DNA from: G963677445 sp963678275
Lineage (GTDB): Bacteria > Bacteroidota > Ignavibacteria > Ignavibacteriales > Melioribacteraceae
Assembly: GCA_963678275.1 (NCBI GenBank)
Contig: OY782765.1
Location: 5,518,001 to 5,582,000, forward strand
Direction of reading: 5' to 3'
Length of the DNA stretch: 64,000 nucleotides
The notes under the pieces are model-generated. The model was not told the origin of the DNA, made no database searches, and was given only the letters and a program-made list of their open reading frames with translations. Both the position numbers and the translations under genes were made by a program. This document shows, piece after piece, positions 61,464 to 64,000 of this stretch (positions are counted from its first letter, which is position 1; each line of letters starts with the position of its first letter).

Positions 61464-63614
61464 TTATCTCACTCCATCCTTAAGCAGCATTGTCAGAAGC
61501 AGCGCGCGGTCGATAAGGCTGTGGCGGAGGATAAATTCGGTGTTGTTATCGAAAGCTCCTACCGGGCCCATGCCATCTGCCATCGTGGCCTGGGGATTGA
61601 TATCATATAAAGCTGAAGAGCTCCACCGGTGTTCCTTTGAAACCCTGATATCGATTAAATCGGCGATCTGTCTGATATTTTCGAATAAATTTCCGCTGTT
61701 TTCATTTTCTGTGAGGGGAGGTCTTTTAAGTCCCCCTTCCAGATGTGACTGGAGGATTTTTTTCTCATTCTTTTTCAGAGCGGTAAATTTGCGGATTTTT
61801 TCATCTATCCCCGGAAATTTGTCGGGTGAATTAAACCTGATGCTTATGAGAGCTGACCCGTAGGCGAAAACTTTAAAGATATTGGATTTGAATTCAACTT
61901 CATAAGGAGCGATAACATCTTCGGGATCGTTGGTTGAGGAGCCGACAATAGCGGCGAGAGTTTTGTTAAATACCTGCGCGGCCAGAGCTACGTTAGCAGA
62001 ATCGGAATGATCGGTAAGTTTGAGAGCGTAAGAATAGGATGCCGAACCGCTTCGGGAGGTAATTATTCCCCCTTCAAGGTTGCCCCCGGTCATTCCGAGA
62101 ACAATTTTACTGCTGCCGGCTTTAGAACTGATTATACTTCGTGAATATTTCCCTCCGGTGGCGCTGTCTGTTGCCAGGAAAATACCGATTTTTAATTTTT
62201 TAAGTGTTTTAATAAAACGAAGCGCCTGAAGAGCGGAAAGTAATATCGCTATTCCTCCCTTCTTTTCCCATATTCCGGTTCCGAAAAGTTTTTGTTCGGA
62301 GGCTCCAAAATTTTCATGTTCCTGTAATTTTACAACATTATCGGTCGCGAGAACAATAAAATAATCGAGTGATTCGGAGTGTGTGTTTGAAAAGTAGTAT
62401 TGGTTGCCAACTTCAAGCTGCGGATATATTTCAGATGTGAATCCCAACTGGGCAAGTTCACTTTTTATATAACCTGAAAGCAGGTTGATGCCTTCGATAT
62501 TCCTTACGTGCGAATTAAAATTTACAATCCTTTTCAGGAAGTTTTCGGTATTATCCTGACGTGATCTTAGGAAAGTGCGAAGTTTACTCTGAACCGATAT
62601 TTTTTTAGCGCTTTCTTTTGAGGAGGAACCGTTGGAAGTGGAGAAATAACGAATAGCGGCAACATCGAGCATTTTATTTACAAGTGAGCAGAAATCATAA
62701 CCTGCCGCTCTTGCCGCGATGTTATATGATCCGGTTGGTCCGAGGCTTGCCATAGAGTTAATTTCGAGAAGGTATATATTTTCATTCTCATCAACACGCA
62801 GATCAACACGTGAGAAATCTCTCAGATTCAGAGCTCTGAAAGCCTCTATGCTGAATTTTGTCATTTTCCCGGCGAGTTCATTGGAGATATTGGCAGGACA
62901 TATCTTTTCTCGCGGATTCCCCTTTTTGTTATCAACTGTCTGTATCCCGTCGGGATCGCCTTCGAGATCTATTTCAAGCACAGGAAATGTTTCGACAGGA
63001 TTATTCCCGATCAAACCAACGCAAAATTCCTTTCCCCTGATAAACTGTTCGGCAAGGGCCTGCTGCTGGAATTCATTTACTATAAACTCAACCGCCTCTT
63101 TTAATCCTTTCTCTTCATAAACTACCTTCAGCCCGAATGAAACACTTTCCATTTTTGGCTTGACAATAACAGGATAACGAACTTCAGAAAAATCATCATT
63201 GCCTGAGTTAAATACCCAAAAATCGGGCGTTGGGAGTTTATGATTCTGCCAGATAATTTTTGTCATCACTTTATCGAGAGCCAGCGCGTGCCCGGCAGGA
63301 CTTGATCCGACATAAGGAAGCCCGAGCATTTCGAGCATTGACGGGATATGGGTATAGCGGCTTTCTCCCTGGATGCCATAGGCCATATTAAAGACCATTC
63401 CCATTTTTTCCCCTTCCATTACGCGGGGCATGAAATTCTGGAGCCGGTCAATGATATACATATTGCCGTCAAATATCGCGATATTATGTCCCGCTTTTTC
63501 TATGCATGCCGCCACACGGTTTACAGTTTCCTCAGAATAAAATTCCTTGTTCTGCATTCCGAATTGATTTATTACACCTGATATATCTTTATTATAAATT
63601 AATGCTACCTTCAT
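61464..63614 (-). CDS. ATP-grasp ligase (D-Ala-D-Ala ligase-like) fused to a degenerate M20 peptidase-like domain
   Basis: 716 residues. Residues 1-320: ATP-grasp ligase of the D-Ala-D-Ala ligase type (MKVALIYNKD, YVGSSPAGHALALDKVMTK, PVIVKPKMESVSFGLKVV, metal-binding NENIYLLEINSMASLGPTGS). Residues about 355-716: M20/carboxypeptidase G2-like fold, with NIEGINLLSGYI, TGIWEKKGGIAILLSALQAL, LKRPPLTENENSG and ADGMGPVGAFDNNTEFI. The zinc ligands are altered: the HMD position reads LATDNVV, DMKGG reads EKKGG, DEE reads DSA, and the final His position reads FDNNTEF. So the ligase looks active and the peptidase fold inactive, perhaps binding a peptide substrate. ATGA overlap with the upstream amidotransferase gene. 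Confidence 0.85.
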   Translation of the reverse strand: MKVALIYNKDISGVINQFGMQNKEFYSEETVNRVAACIEKAGHNIAIFDGNMYIIDRLQNFMPRVMEGEKMGMVFNMAYGIQGESRYTHIPSMLEMLGLPYVGSSPAGHALALDKVMTKIIWQNHKLPTPDFWVFNSGNDDFSEVRYPVIVKPKMESVSFGLKVVYEEKGLKEAVEFIVNEFQQQALAEQFIRGKEFCVGLIGNNPVETFPVLEIDLEGDPDGIQTVDNKKGNPREKICPANISNELAGKMTKFSIEAFRALNLRDFSRVDLRVDENENIYLLEINSMASLGPTGSYNIAARAAGYDFCSLVNKMLDVAAIRYFSTSNGSSSKESAKKISVQSKLRTFLRSRQDNTENFLKRIVNFNSHVRNIEGINLLSGYIKSELAQLGFTSEIYPQLEVGNQYYFSNTHSESLDYFIVLATDNVVKLQEHENFGASEQKLFGTGIWEKKGGIAILLSALQALRFIKTLKKLKIGIFLATDSATGGKYSRSIISSKAGSSKIVLGMTGGNLEGGIITSRSGSASYSYALKLTDHSDSANVALAAQVFNKTLAAIVGSSTNDPEDVIAPYEVEFKSNIFKVFAYGSALISIRFNSPDKFPGIDEKIRKFTALKKNEKKILQSHLEGGLKRPPLTENENSGNLFENIRQIADLIDIRVSKEHRWSSSALYDINPQATMADGMGPVGAFDNNTEFILRHSLIDRALLLTMLLKDGVR

Positions 63615-64000
63615 GCGGCAATATTCTCCTGTTCATTTATTACACCACACATTTTCAGGAAGTTTTCAACCATCAGCATCCCGTCGGGTCCTGATACTTC
63701 GGGGTGGGACTGGAAACCATAAATCGGTTTTCCCCTGTGTTTTATTATTTCATTGGGGCTAACTTCCGATTCAGCCAGTGAGATAAAGTTGCCCGGAGTT
63801 TCAGAAACATGGAAACTATGCCTTTTAACCAATTGCACCCCGGTTTTATTCAAACCATTAAAAATCGGATCATCTGGTTTTGTAATGGTGACAGTTTCTT
63901 TTTTATTCCGATATTCTGAAAGTTTTTTTATCCTTCCCCGGTTGGCGACAGCAATTATTTCATGACCCAGGCAAAAACCAATAACCGGCACATCAAAATT
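63611..64000 (-). CDS. Class I glutamine amidotransferase domain protein (partial, N terminus beyond window)
   Basis: C-terminal 129 codons of a class I GATase: nucleophile Cys in VPVIGFCLGHEIIA, His and Glu in IYGFQSHPEVSGPDG, and a KRHSFHVSETPG block as in the GMP-synthase glutaminase. It continues past position 64000. Its stop overlaps the ATG of the ATP-grasp gene (ATGA), so the two are made together; the amidotransferase could supply ammonia for an amide-forming step by the ligase. No synthetase domain of guaA is fused here, so this is not GMP synthase itself unless the upstream part shows otherwise. Confidence 0.85.
   Translation of the reverse strand, partial: NFDVPVIGFCLGHEIIAVANRGRIKKLSEYRNKKETVTITKPDDPIFNGLNKTGVQLVKRHSFHVSETPGNFISLAESEVSPNEIIKHRGKPIYGFQSHPEVSGPDGMLMVENFLKMCGVINEQENIAA

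Overview
The window comes from a Bacteroidota/Chlorobi-group bacterium, most likely of the Ignavibacteria type. Five secreted proteins carry or derive from the T9SS (Por) system: four have a C-terminal sorting domain with the NYPNPFNP motif and a terminal K-x-LLK/MLIK-like end. A SusC-like TonB receptor, DUF2231 and DUF5683-like proteins and lipoproteins with S-C lipoboxes fit the same group. No rRNA or tRNA gene was found. Assignments rest on reading the translated sequence; no database search was run.

Layout. 1-1235: C-terminal half of a DnaE-type polymerase, lacking the catalytic half. 1409-17971: a tandem array, all on the minus strand, of eight paralogous lipoprotein genes (called L1-L8 here from left to right) interleaved with a secreted T9SS protein family (T). 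One T gene, at the downstream end of transcription, is full length. The others are N-terminal stubs (T0, T1, T2) or a tail fragment (T3). The genes are mosaics with sharp module boundaries, and this is the most unusual part of the window. 18467-25132, plus strand: TonB receptor, NPP-type phosphodiesterase and a pair of M16 peptidases. 25096-38384, minus strand: a divergent deacetylase-like protein, a large hybrid sensor kinase, a crotonase, a small outer-membrane protein, DUF2231, an SDR reductase, truA, a DUF5683-like protein, mtaB, rpsA and cmk, which are mostly housekeeping genes. 38385-39459: two copies of a long palindromic repeat. 39460-42597: a secreted papain-like peptidase. 42978-46211: a PaaK-like adenylating enzyme and a urea-channel-like protein split by a TPR domain. 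46653-47200: a DinJ/YafQ-type toxin-antitoxin pair whose toxin has no ATG. 48140-50044 and 55198-58092: two secreted GH13 amylases. Between the amylases is a conspicuously AT-rich island holding a NACHT NTPase (a family that includes phage-defence proteins) and an intact IS630-family element. 58326-61009: an orphan HicB-like antitoxin, three tandem units of a compound palindromic repeat, and an orphan excisionase-type DNA-binding protein. 61464-64000: a translationally coupled pair, a class I glutamine amidotransferase followed by an ATP-grasp ligase fused to a degenerate M20 peptidase fold, probably a small biosynthetic or peptide-modifying system.

The intergenic DNA is rich in dispersed repeats. 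At least seven families can be recognised by eye (palindromic, inverted or tandem), and one palindrome has inserted in frame into a coding sequence. Together with the lipoprotein array and the IS630 copy, this indicates a genome with heavy repeat-mediated rearrangement.
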